Shown piece after piece: positions 45,222-57,075 of a DNA stretch of 64,000 nt. Position 1 is the first letter of the stretch, and the number at the start of each line of letters is the position of its first letter. Below the pieces are notes generated by a model. The model had not been told where the DNA came from. It made no database searches and worked only from the letters and a program-made list of their open reading frames with translations. The stretch comes from Fremontodendron californicum. Lineage: Eukaryota > Streptophyta > Magnoliopsida > Malvales > Malvaceae. A program made the position numbers and the translations under genes. The DNA lies in contig JAULJL010000041.1 in assembly GCA_030761205.1 (NCBI GenBank), positions 3,544,001-3,608,000 on the forward strand, written 5' to 3'.

Positions 45222-45788
45222 TCACAAAGACAAAGTGCAATCCAATCCTTGCTCGTCCATATCTCTTTTTCTTTTTCCGAGCGTTTGCGAAACAACCGTA
45301 GCAGATAAATACTCATAATCTTGGAGCTTTTTGAGTAAATCTTCAATGGTTGTAGCAGAAATTATGGTTCTCCTTGCCTCTGAAAACATGAATCCATTAT
45401 CCACAGCATTATCTAAATATGAAAGCAAATTACTAAAATAACCATTAATATTAAGCAAACCAATGGGTTTCTTATTTGTGACCAAAGATGACCAAGAAGC
45501 CACGCAAGCTATTTCTTCCAATGTACTCAGACCTCCCAAGGTAGGTCCACAAAAATCTGTGAATAGTTTTGGCACGATTCCTAGAACTGGACTTCCTCCG
45601 GCGTGTGCTGCTGTAGCGACTGCTCCCATTAAACCCGTACTACCGCCTCCATAAATCAACTGGATCTTTTGTTGGGCAAGTATTACTCCAACTCTTATGG
45701 CTTCATCAGCGAATATGTTATTTTTCCCTGGATAAGCACCTCCAAAAACACAAATTTTTTTAATGCGTTGGGACGAAGTACTTTCCAT
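45222..45788 (-). pseudogene. LOG with in-frame deletion (element E)
   Basis: 188 aa. About 27 residues between CGPTL and GGLSTLEE are missing, which removes the catalytic-type Arg and the Pro of PGGxGTxxE; the remaining motif also has Ser for Gly. The frame is intact but the active site is incomplete. Its leader ends at about 46026, where LTR sequence begins. Confidence 0.88.
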
Positions 45789-46026
45789 TTTTTTTTTCTT
45801 TTTTTTTTCGAGTGCCTGAAAGAGAATGAGTACATGGTGTAATATATAGAGGACTGAGTAGTGAATCAGACAAGAGTAATAATGTCACCGAAAGTGTATC
45901 TGACCTGTCAGAAGAAAATGTTAACCTAACAAAAGATTTTTTTGCGTGATTTCAGGAAGAAAATCAAAAAGAGAAGAAAAAATCAGCCGTAAAAGACAAA
46001 TAAAAAAACGAGAATAATTACACAAA

Positions 46027-46683
46027 TTAAAATGGCTAATATCCTACCTATGTACAATATGATCCCTTACAATCATCCAAGGCCCTCTATTTATACACAT
46101 TTTGGAGGGCTAAATGACAAGAGACAAGCTTTACAAATTTCAAAGGTATCAGCCAACTTGATGGTCGATTTCGTCAATATTGGAGGCCTGATCTGATCGC
46201 ATGGTCTTCTAGAAAAAGGTTCCCCTATCAGTTACGGAAGCATAGCCGTTGGAATCAGCTCATTTGCTGATGTGGATAAGAAGATATGGGCATAATACGA
46301 AAACATGTCAGCACAGACGTCATTGCACATCAGCCAACTTGATGGTCGATTTCGCTAGGGAAAACGACTCCGTTTTAAGAAGTGTAAAACATGAAAAAGA
46401 TAGATATGCCTCTTAGCTTTGCATGGCTACAAATTTCAGCCTTATTGCTTCAGTGAAACTCAAGATATAGCTGATATGGCAAAAGGTGTCGGAACTGAAA
46501 CTGAACTGGATTTGCCCTTAATTCTAGTAATCTGAAATCACTCAAAGAAACTTGTGAAAAACACCAAAATACATAAAAATATAAAAGATCATAAACACAA
46601 TTAGACTAAACAATAATAACTCGTATTTGACACAAAACATTAATAAAACATAACTAAAAACTATATAATTATACGAGTTATCA
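46027..46683 (-). repeat. 5' LTR remnant of element E
   Basis: Only U3 and the promoter region remain, ending GAGTTATCA before TTGGG. It has one 181-bp unit (motif near 46153 and 46333), whereas the 3' LTR of the same element has two. Confidence 0.88.
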
Positions 46684-47095
46684 TTGGGCTATCAAACAAT
46701 GCAACATGGAGATGGATGAGACAGGTAAGCAAAGAAAACTTAACCTACAAGAATTAGAGGAGATAAGGAATGATGCCTATGAGAATTCTAGGATTTACAA
46801 GGAAAAGACTAAGGCATTCCATGACAAGATGATATCAAGATAGGACTTTGTTGTTGGACAAAAAGTTCTTCTCTTCCATTCACGCCTTAAGTTATTTCCA
46901 GGTAAGTTACGTTCTCATTGGGTTGGACCTTTTGTTATTACTAATGTGTTTACTCATGGTGCAGTTGAAATCCAAAGCCCAAAAACAGATAAGGCATTCA
47001 AAGTGAATGGTCATAGATTGAAGCCTTACTATGAGAACTTTCCAATACAAGATGTGGAGGAGTTACCACTTTTTGAGCCAAATTATGTTGAATAA
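46684..47095 (+). pseudogene. Integrase C-terminal part of P0
   Basis: Resumes after element E with the duplicated TTGGG and ends FEPNYVE, TAA at 47093-47095. A premature TAG follows MISR near 46842. CAG/GTAAGT occurs near 46902, as in P1. Confidence 0.85.
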
Positions 47096-48659
47096 TAATG
47101 GCATAGGTCTAATTCAGGCTGAGGACAATAAACCAAGTGCTTCTTGGGAGGCAACCCAAAAGGATGGAGAGCATCTATTATATCAGATTTGCATATTCCT
47201 TACTCTCCATCATTCTATCTTTTATTGTTTTTCTTTTGTTTTGTTTAGTAGTTCTTTTCTCTTACATATAATTCTTGCATTGGGGGATAATAGCATTACA
47301 TTGAGGACAATGTAAAAATTATATGTGGGGGGAAGAATTTAGGATTTTATTTAGAGTGTTTTGTTTTTGAGTCTTTTTATGTTGTTTTTAGTGTGTTTTA
47401 GTTACTTTCAATACTATGATGAGATATGAATTGCATAAGTCTAAAACAGATTTATTAGTAAGAAGATTTTCATGAGAATTGAGCTTGATATCAACTTTTT
47501 TTTGAGCCAATGTTAATATGATATGTTGATTGAGAAAGAAGCATGTTTAGACTTAAATCTGACTTGTATAATCATCCTTGTGAGTTTTTGAGCCTATAAT
47601 GATTGATGCATTATAAATATCAATCTAATTTCTTTCTTGAGTGCTCTTATGATTACATGAATCTCTAGAACTTGCTTTAAACCTTGTTGAGACTATATTG
47701 ATGCATGTGACAACATGAATATGATAGAGGCATTAGGATTTTTAGCCAGGGCCAAACAGCCATCCCTTATTGATGTTCCAAGAGAACACACCCTTAGTGA
47801 ACCAATTTGAGCCTACATTGAATAAGCTATTTCTTTGGTAACCATAACTTGTCCCTAACCTAAATATACTTATTTATATCTTTACCTTTGTTCCAAAGAT
47901 GAATTAGCATGTTTTGAGACAAGTTGCAAAGACAAGGAAGATCTATTGAAAATTTGGGTTAGAAACAAGAAATAAGTGTGGGGGGAAAAGAAAAGAAAAG
48001 TTAAGAGAAAAAGAAATGGAATACTGGCAAATACATTCCTATGTGAACAAAAAAATGAAAAAAAAATATGAATCATCTCTTCAATTTGTGGAAAAAGAAA
48101 AAGATGTTACAAAGTTGTTTAGAATGAAAAAAGGCCCAACATGAATATCCGGCCTATGTGACTATGTACTTGTAAAGAGTTTTGAGAAGTTTCTTTGTAT
48201 AAATCTTATTATGTCTCTAAACTCTATAAAATCTTTGGAACTTTTGTAATATCCTTTATCTTTTATTCTTTAGACACATTATTACCCCTTGACCCCATAA
48301 TAACTTTGCATAAAGACCTCTTGATTCATGAAGTTGCATGATCTAAGTAGTGGAGAATAGGTGGACAAGCAAGCATATGGTAGAAACTGTTTTCATGAGA
48401 TTGATTGAGTGTAAACACTTCACCAATACTTTAAAGAGTGAAAATCATGAGGCTATCCCATGTGAGTAGTTGAGATTAAGTTTGAACATGCACTATTTTG
48501 ATTGAGATATGTTATGTTAATTTTAGCTTAACTCAAACCATTTACTATCAAGCATGATTTTCTCTAATTTGTATTGAAAGAGGATTAGATTAGGTTTTAT
48601 TATTTTGTCGCTAATTGATTTTGCTCGAGAACTAGCAAAAGATTAAGTGTGGGGGAATT
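47096..48659 (+). other. 3' noncoding region of P0, without cassette
   Basis: After pol there is one hairpin/G-run module (TTACATTG-AGGA-CAATGTAA near 47296), then at about 47390 the sequence passes directly into the stretch that follows LOG in other elements. The three-way-junction sequence is also absent. It ends with the polypurine tract AAGTGTGGGGGAATT at 48645-48659. Confidence 0.75.
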
Positions 48660-49564
48660 TGATAAGTGCTTAATTTCATACATTTTCCTATTTAATTTCC
48701 TTATAATTTGTGCTTTGATTCTTACTTCCTTGACATTTTACTAGGTTTTTATGCTTTGTAGGTATTTTGGAGGAGATGAAGTCAAAACATGTCAATTAGG
48801 ATGTTAAAGAGCTTACAAAATCACAATCACAAGATGGAAAAAGAGTTGGGAGTCAAAAAGATCAAATTTCTGGTGCAAAGCACGAAGACAGATTTGACCT
48901 CCGGAGTTTGTTGCTAAGCAAACATGATGTTAGACTCTTTATTCGAAGAAACTTCCTTCTTGACTTTTGAAGATTACTTGATTACCTTTTCAACGATTGG
49001 TCATGGCCCTAAATCGGATCAGAAATGGTCATCCAAATTGGCATTGGAATATCTCCCTAAACAACCCTAGTGGCAGAAAATACCCTAGCCGCAAATCACA
49101 TTTTTTTTTAATACCCTAGCTAACATTTATGTTTATCCTTGTCAAAGAAGGATTAGTGGCTGTCAACTTGCATTAATTGCAAGTATCTTTCCTTAAAGCT
49201 AATCCTAGTCAAAGTAGGAGAATTAAATCAGCCAAGACATTCCTTCCATACATTTACTTTGGCTGCAAGAATATAATCTCTCTTCATTAAAGAGTGCTTT
49301 GACTAAAACTTTCCTACTTTATTCAAACTTGGCTGCCAAGGCTTATATCTTTCCTTAAAACACAAAAGTCAGCCACTTTTCCTTAACTTTGGCCACAAGT
49401 CAGCATTTTTTGAAGGGAGAGAGCTGAAATTCACTTGTTTGATGCCCTAGCTATTGCCTATAAATAGAGAACAAGGGGGCAAACGAAAATACACTTTCCC
49501 AAGCATCAAAGTTATGATTTCTTGTTTGTTTCTTTGTTTTTGAGAGAGCAAGAGGCTGGATAAT
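48660..49564 (+). repeat. 3' LTR of P0, second LTR type, cut by element Q
   Basis: Begins TGATAAGTGCTTAATTTC and differs from the main LTR type in U3. TATAAATAG lies near 49459. The stretch GAGAGAGCAAGAGGCTGGATAATT near its visible end matches the R region of the main type. Related to the LTR of Q in a block with GTCAAAA and AAGAGCTTACAAAATCA. Confidence 0.8.
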
Positions 49565-50999
49565 TGATGCACCCAAAAGAGTGTATCTTATTTAACCTTG
49601 CACTTAAAAAAAATCAATTGTAGAGTATAGTGAATAGCAAGGGTCGAGTCCTCAGGGATTGGGTTTTAGTTTATAAATTAATAGTTTATCACTTAAAAAT
49701 AATTAAACAAAAGTAAATGGGATTTTGAAATCAGATTTAAACTAAAGTTAACAATAAGAATTAGAAAACAAGTAATTAAGAAGAATCAAATATGAAAAAT
49801 ATGGTTAAGGTTTCATTCTCCACCACTAGACATCATTAAGAATCAATTTCATATCTATCAACATTAATTAGCTATCAAAGTTAACACCCGAAGATAACAA
49901 CAAGCTCTGTTACACCAATCTTTCCTTAGTTTGTCGTTAAATAGAACAAGCGCTCTATGTAATCTCTAACTATCAAACAACCTAGAATAAGCTCTCTAAG
50001 TTCAATTTAATAGCAGCTTTATGATGAGAAAGATAGGTTGATCTAAGCAACAAACACATAAGCTCGGATTGTTCAACTTAGGTTATGTTCCACTTTGCAA
50101 TTATTGAAAACTTGACCATAATCATTAATCACAAATTGCTACTTATGAATAAGAAATCAAGACTATTGCACGGATCAAGACTCCTAAACTAGCATTAGAC
50201 AATTATCAAGGTTTATCTAGTTGGCCACCTAAACAAATCAAAACATCATCATGAACAATTTTAATGGAAGAACATAAGCAACTTTGATAGAAAACAATGA
50301 TAGATAGATTCTGAAAATTAATTACATAACATAGGCATAGATAATATATACATAAAACTAAAAAGAAAATAAAAGAGTGGAGAAAAATAAAAGAATGGAG
50401 AAGAAGAAGAAGAATGATGATCCTTGAGTCTCCTCCAAAGATGCCTAGTTTGTGGCTCAAAAGATGGTATTTATAGAGCTCTAAAACCCTGAGAATAAGT
50501 CCTTGCCGCACAAGTAAGCCTGGAGGCAGAAAAATCACGTTTTTGCCTTCTTTTTTTTTTTCAGATTTGCGGTTAGGGTTTTTCTGGTCGCTGGGTTCTT
50601 TAGGGAGATCTTCTAGCGCCATTTTGAATGTTCATTTTTATCCGATTCGGGCCCATAATATATCGTTGGAAAGATAATCAAGTCAACTTCAAAAGTGAAG
50701 AAGGACGTTTCTTCAAATAAAGAATATAACATCATGTTTTAATTACAAAAAGCTCCAGAGGTCAAATCTGCCTGATTGCTTTTCAACCAGAAATTGATAT
50801 TTTTGACTCCCAAGTCTTCTTCCATCTTGTGATTATGATTTTGTAAGCTCTTTACCATCACTATTGACATCTTTTGACTTCATTCTCCTTATTTTACCTA
50901 AAATTCAAAAACATATTATAAGTAAACAAGATAAAGATAGAAAACATAACAAAAACTAAAGGTAGAAAGGCATAAAATGTATATTTTACGAGCTTATCA
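49565..50999 (-). repeat. 3' LTR of element Q
   Basis: 1435 bp. On the minus strand it begins TGATAAGCTCGTAAAAT and ends GGGTGCATCA. U3 differs from the main type, U5 is similar but lacks the minisatellite. TATAAATA lies near 50470-50477 (minus strand). Confidence 0.85.
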
Positions 51000-51153
51000 A
51001 ATACCCCCACACTTAGCTTTTTGCTAGTCCTCGAGCAAAACATAATAAAAATAAAATAAGAAAATCTAATCTAATCCACTTTCGTAGGAAATCACGGTGG
51101 CACTTAGCATGTGACACAAGCCTTTAAACCCCTAGGTGTCCCTAGTGGACGAG
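51000..51153 (-). other. 3' noncoding region of Q, first part
   Basis: Polypurine-type tract at 51000-51014, then the conserved terminal block ending inside the three-way-junction sequence (51125-51153), where element G inserted at ACGAG. Confidence 0.8.
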
Positions 51154-53004
51154 TGATGCTCCCAAAAGAGTGTATCTTATTTAACCTTGCACTAAAAAGA
51201 TAAATTGTAAGTATAGTAGTTAGCAAGGGTCGAGTCCTCAGGGATTGGGTTTTAGTTTATAAGTTAATAGTTTATAACTTACGTTCAAAGAAAACAATAA
51301 AAGAAAAGGGGTTTTTGAAGCCAGATTTAAACTAAAGTAAATAATAAGAATAAGATGCAAGGCGGTATAACCAGCCAATAAAAATATATATACTAAATTA
51401 GGCGGTATAACCAGCCAATAAAAATATATATACTAAATTAGGCGGTATAACCAGCCAATAAAAATAAATATAAAAAATAAGCAAACTAAAAGTAAGAAAA
51501 CAAGTAAGTAAGAAGAATCAAATATGAAAAATATGGTTAAGGTTTCATTCTCCACCACTAGACATCATTAAGAATCAATTTCAGATCTATCAATATCAAC
51601 CAACTATCAAAGTTAACAACCGTAGATAACAACAAGCTCTGTTACCCCAATCTTTCCTTAGTTTGTCGTTAAATAGAACAAGCTCTCTATTTAATCTCTA
51701 ACCATTAAACAACCTAGAATAAGCTCTCTAAATTCAATTTAATGGCAGCTTTATGATGAGAAAGATAGGTTGATCTAAGCAACAAACACATAAGCTCGGA
51801 TTGTTCAACTTAGGTTATGTTCCACTTTGCAATTATTGAAAACTTGACCATAATCATTAATCACAAATTGCCACTTATGAATAGGAAATCAAGACAATTA
51901 CACGGATCAAGACTCCTAAACTAGCAATAGATAATTATCAAGATCTATCTAGTTGTACACCTAAATAAATCAAGACAACATCATGAACAATTCTTGTAGA
52001 AGAACATAAGCAACTTTGATAGAAAATTAATGATAGATAGAATCTGAAAATCAATCACAAAATATGTCTAGGGCTTTGAAATCACCCTTAACCAAATAGA
52101 AGTTTAGCCTAGCATAGGCATTGTAAACATAAACATAAAATTAAAGAAAATCTAAGAAGAAAATAAAAGAAAGAAAGAAGAAGAGGAAGAATATTAATTA
52201 TCCAACCTCTTGCTCTCTCTAAAGAAAAAGAAAACTAGAGAAAAGAAAGAAAACTAGAGAAAAGAAAGAAGAAGAAAACTTAGAGAATTTTATTAAAATG
52301 GCTAATATCCTACCTATGTACAATATGATCCCTTACAATCACCCAAGGCCCTCTATTTATACACATTTTGGAGGGCTAAATGACAAGAGACGAGCTTTAC
52401 AAATTTCAAAGGTAGGTATAATAGGTGGGTGCATTTTCTAACAATTTTCGTCATACATGACGATTTTGATCAGCCAACTTGATGGTCGATTTCGTCAATG
52501 TTGGAGGCCTGATCTGATCACATGGTCTTCTAGAAAACGGTTCCCCTATCAGTTACGGATCCATAGCCGTTAGAATCAGCTCATTTGCTGATGTGGATAA
52601 GAAGATATGGGCAAAATACGAAAACAGGTCAGCACAGACGTCATTGCACATCAGCCAACTTGATGGTCGATTTCGCTAGGGAAAGCGACTCCGTTTCAAG
52701 AAGTGTAAAACATGAAAAAGATATATATGCCTCTTAGCTTTGCACGGCTACAAATTTCAGCCTTATTGCTTCAGTGAAACTCCAGATATAGCTGATATGG
52801 CAAAAGGTGTCGGAACTGGAACTGAACTGGATTTGCCCTTAATTCTAGTAATCTGAAATCACTCAAAGAAACTTGTGAAAAACACCAAATTACATAAAAA
52901 TATAAAAGATCATAAACACAATTAGACTAAACAATAATACCTCGTATTTGACACAAAACAATAATAAAACATAACTAAAAACTATATAATTATACGAGTT
53001 ATCA
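51154..53004 (-). repeat. 3' LTR of element G
   Basis: 1851 bp, three U5 minisatellite copies (51361-51467), lacking the copy preceded by the AAAACAAAG spacer. One 181-bp U3 unit with box TCTAACGGCTA, which still fits the MSA consensus. Confidence 0.92.
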
Positions 53005-55028
53005 CACCCCCACACTTAGCTTTTTGCTAGTCCTCGAGCAAAATCAAATAAAAATAAAATAAGAAAATCTAATCTAATCCACTTTCGTAGGAAATCACGG
53101 TGGCACTTAGCATGTGACACAAGCCTTTAAACCCCTAGGTGTCCCTAGCGGACGAGTTTAGTCTCGTGAGGGTTTACTAGAACGATACCCACAAACATTG
53201 AAAAACTAAAATATAAATAAACTACATATACTAAAAATATTTATTCCTAATCCTTTCAATACAAATTAGAGACAATCTTTGAACAAGTCTTATAAACTAA
53301 TCAATAGCTTAAAGAATTTCACAAAAAATCATGCTTGAATGTAAATTGTTTGAGTTAAGCCAATATTAACATAACATATTTCAATCAAAATAGTGCATAT
53401 TCAAACTTAATCTCAACTACTCACATGGGATACCCTCATGATTTTCACTCTTTAAAGTAGTGGTGAAGTGTTTACACTCAATCAATCTCATGAAAACAGT
53501 TCTACCATATTCTTGCTTGTCCACCTATTCTCCACTATTTAGATCATACAACTTCATGAATCAAGAGGTCTTTAATCAAGGTTGTAATGGGGCCAAGGGG
53601 TTTGTAATGTGGTTCAAGAACAAAAGGATAAAGATATCACAAAGGTTCCAAAGAGTTCATAGAGTTTAGAGACATAATAAGATCATACAAATAAAACTTC
53701 TCAAAACTCTTATAAAGCACATAATAACATAGGCTAAATATTCATGTTGAGCCTTTGCATCATTCTAACCAACTTTGTAACATCTTTTTCTTTACTTTAA
53801 CTAGAAGTTCAAGAGAAGATTTTTTTTTTTAATATGGGAATGTATTTGACAATGATCCCTTTCTTTTTCTCTTGACTTTTTTTCTTTCTTTTCCCCCCAC
53901 ACTTATTTCTTGTTTCTAACCCAAATTTTCAATAAATCTTCTTTGTCTTTGCAACTTGTCTCAAAACATGCTAATTTATCTTTGGAACAAAGGTAAAGAT
54001 ATAAGTATATTTAGGTTAGGGACAAGTTATGGTTACCAAAGAGATAGCTTATTCAATGTAGGCTCAAATTGGTTCACTAAGGGTGTGTTCTCTTGGAACA
54101 TTAATAATGGATGGCTGTTTGGCTCTGGTTATAATCCTAATGCCTCTATCATATTCATGTTGTCACATGTATCAATATAGTCTCAAACGGTTTAAAGCAA
54201 GTTCTAGAGAATCATGTAATCATAAGAGCACTCAAGAAAGAAATTAGATTGATTTGTATAATGCATCAATCATTATAGGCTCAAAAACTCACAAGGATGA
54301 TTATACAAGTCAGATTAAGTCTAAACATGCTTCTTTCTCAATCAACATATCATATTAACATTGGCTCATAAAAAATGATATCAAGCTCAATTCTCATGAA
54401 AATCTTCTCACTAATAACCAGTTTAGACCTATGCAATTCATATCTCATCATTGTATTAAAAAGGAACTAAAACACACAAAAAATAATAATAATAATAAAA
54501 AAAAAGTAGACAAAAATAAAAGAAATCCTAAATCATTCCCCCCCACACTTAATTCTTACATTGTCCTCAATGTAAGTCTATTAACTCAAATGAAAGAATC
54601 ATGTGTAAGAGAAAAGAACTAATAACATAAGAATAGGAACAACTAAGACTCAAAACAAAACAAAACCATGCAACCTAAATAATCCTAAAATACTAAACAA
54701 AAATTAACAAGTAAACATAAAAAGATTAAAATCAAACTGACAAGGTATGTCTCAAGTCTCCCTTACTCAGACCTTGTTCAGAATGAATACTTCTAAATTG
54801 CTTAAAATACAACAAACCTTTTTTTTTTTTTTTTGAAAAGAAGAAATCAAACTGACAAGGTATGTCTCAAGTCTCCCTTACTCAGACCTTGTTCAGAATG
54901 AATACTTCTAAATTGCTTAAAACACAACAATTTTTTTTTTTTGAAATTAGCAAAATATGTCCCTTACCTGCAGAGGTTGCTAACCACTTATTATAACTGA
55001 GACACAACAAGCAAAATGTTAGATAATG
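53005..55028 (-). other. 3' noncoding region of element G
   Basis: Polypurine tract 53005-53017, three-way junction 53128-53176, hairpin/G-run module near 54537-54575, two 100-bp hairpin units (about 54730-54925). The hairpin next to LOG is deleted near 54966. No gene seen. Confidence 0.75.
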
Positions 55029-55676
55029 TCACAAAGACAAAGTGCAATCCACTCCTTGCTCGTCCATATCTCTTTTTCTTTTTCCGAGCGTTTGCGAAAC
55101 AACCGTAGCAGATAAACACTCATAAGCTTGGAGCTTTTTGAGTAAATCTTCAATGGTTGTAGCAGAAATTATGGTTCTCCTTGCCTCTGAAAACATGAAT
55201 CCATTATGCACAGCATTATCTAAATATGAAAGCAAATTACTAAAATAACCATTAATATTAAGCAAACCAATGAGTTTCTTATTTGTGACCAAAGATGACC
55301 AAGAAGCCACGCAAGCTATTTCTTCCAATGTACCCAGACCTCCTGGTAAAGCAATGAATGCATCGGCAGAATGGTACATGATTGTTATCCGTTCAGGGAT
55401 ACTCCAGACTTGTATTTCCTTACCCAAGGTAGGTCCACAAAAATCTGTGAATAGTTTTGGCACGACTCCTAGAACTGGACTTCCTCCGGCGTGTGCTGCT
55501 GTAGCGATTGCTCCCATTAAACCCGTACTACCGCCTCCATAAATCAACTGGATCTTTTGTTGGGCAAGTATTACTCCAACTCTTATGGCTTCATCAGCGA
55601 ATATGTTATTTTTCCCTGGATAAGCACCTCCAAAGACACAACTTTTTTTAATGCGCTGGGACGAAGTACTTTCCAT
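55029..55676 (-). CDS. LOG-type cytokinin riboside 5'-monophosphate phosphoribohydrolase (element G)
   Basis: 215 aa, intact. GGGSTGLMG, Arg 96 and PGGLGTLEE are present; changes include KKSCVFGG, Leu for Pro in KKLIGL and His for Asp in AVHNGF. The frame extends 12 codons further upstream (MYSFSF...) but not in all copies. Confidence 0.86.
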   Translation of the reverse strand: MESTSSQRIKKSCVFGGAYPGKNNIFADEAIRVGVILAQQKIQLIYGGGSTGLMGAIATAAHAGGSPVLGVVPKLFTDFCGPTLGKEIQVWSIPERITIMYHSADAFIALPGGLGTLEEIACVASWSSLVTNKKLIGLLNINGYFSNLLSYLDNAVHNGFMFSEARRTIISATTIEDLLKKLQAYECLSATVVSQTLGKRKRDMDEQGVDCTLSL

Positions 55677-56037
55677 TTTTTTTTTCGAGTGCCTGAAAGA
55701 GAATGAGTACATGGTGTAATATATAGAGGACTGAGTAGTGAATCAGACAAGAGTAATAATGTCGCCGAAAGTGTATCTGACCTGTCAGAAGAAAATGTTA
55801 ACCTAACAAAAGATTTTTGCGTGATTTCAGGAAGAAAATCAAAAAGAGAAGAAAAAATCAACCGTAAAAGACAAATAAAAAAAAACGAGAATAATTACAC
55901 AAATCGAACAACATGTAAATTAAACCAAAATGAAGTTATTGCAAATCAAACCAAAAGCTGAGAAGTCATTTATTGTAGTTGTGATTGTGGCTCACATCTT
56001 CCTCTGGTTTTACCTCCAGAAACGGCTTAAACGCCTT

Positions 56038-56574
56038 CTATGAGTCGAGGATATGCTTCCCATCCAGTTTTCTTACAAGCTGGCAAACAGGGTCTTTTAA
56101 CATCAGATTCCCAAGATGTTGCCATTCCCTTTGGAATTGCGGCCATAAATCAAGAATTTCTCTTTGTACGTCTCCACTAGGATGCGTCTCAAGAGAAAGT
56201 TGGATATTACCCAAATTCTCCTTACTCAGTCCATCCTTAATGAATTCAATTTTATCATCTCGATTAGAGGACGGAATCCCAATAGAACGACATTTACCGT
56301 TACACGTCCATCGTGCACATTTGTGGCAATTTGAACTCATGCGCTTTGCTCGTCGCTTCTTTGCAAAAGTGCTTCTACCTGTACCTGGTAAATGCAAAAT
56401 AGGAAGATATTCATCTTCACGTACCTTGGCTTCAATTATCCAACGTATGTCTCCAGGAATCCCTTTGTGCATAAGCATTCTTAATCTTTCAAATCGAACT
56501 TGGTAAAGCTTCAGTAAAATATTTCGAGGAAAAGGAGGAAATCGTTTCTGCAATCTTGTGAGAATATCATCCAT
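56038..56574 (-). CDS. ORF-X: virus-like cysteine-rich nucleic-acid-binding protein (element G)
   Basis: 178 aa, intact; one visible change (Ile for Val near 59). Basic block and four clustered cysteines are kept. Leader with the 7-codon upstream ORF is present near 56670-56695. Confidence 0.6.
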   Translation of the reverse strand: MDDILTRLQKRFPPFPRNILLKLYQVRFERLRMLMHKGIPGDIRWIIEAKVREDEYLPILHLPGTGRSTFAKKRRAKRMSSNCHKCARWTCNGKCRSIGIPSSNRDDKIEFIKDGLSKENLGNIQLSLETHPSGDVQREILDLWPQFQREWQHLGNLMLKDPVCQLVRKLDGKHILDS

Positions 56575-57075
56575 CCTGAAAAAAAAATGAAAAAAAATTG
56601 AAAGAGAAATTGGAAGAGAAATTTATATACAATATCAGTTTTGTGGGTAGCTGATGGAACCGATTTAAATAATCACGGAGTACCGTTATCCGCCATTTAA
56701 CCGGGGTTAAAAAAAAATTATATTTACATCTAGTTATTTTCAAAACATGGATCAGAAAGACAAACAACATAAAAAGACTCAAAAACAAAACACTCTAAAT
56801 AAAATCCTAAATTCTTCCCCCCACACATAATTCTTACATTGTCTTTAATGTAATGCTATTAATCCCAAATGAAAGAATCATGTGTAAGTGAAAAGAACTA
56901 ATAAACAAAATAAACTTATGCAGCCTAAATGAACTTAGAAACACTAAACACAATTAGCAAAGAAACATAAGAAAAAGATAAAGAAAAAGAGAGCAAATCT
57001 GAGGATGGCAGTTTGGCAATGCTTTCACTAATTAGGCTGCCTCCCCCAATTAGCACTTGATTTAGTGTTTTGAAC

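Larger units (their letters stand above)
32353..46683 (-). mobile_element. Element E, internally deleted retrotransposon hosting element F
   Basis: Flanked by TTGGG at 32348-32352 and 46684-46688. Minus-strand order: 5' LTR remnant (46027-46683), LOG with deletion, 3' noncoding region, 3' LTR split by F. A deletion joins the LOG leader to the middle of the 5' LTR at about 46027 and removed ORF-X, the Gag fragment, the primer-binding site and most of the LTR. Confidence 0.9.
31350..49564 (+). mobile_element. Element P0, oldest host element, pol-bearing, without the cassette
   Basis: Visible parts: RNase H end and integrase (31350-32352), integrase end (46684-47095), short 3' noncoding region (47096-48659) and the first part of a different LTR type (48660-49564). 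Its left part lies beyond the window. It hosts P1, E and Q. It is degenerate (two in-frame stops) and contains neither ORF-X nor LOG. Confidence 0.8.

Noticed and set aside
47031..47315. 94-aa ORF overlapping the end of P0 pol
   Set aside because: Out of frame with pol and not conserved in P1.
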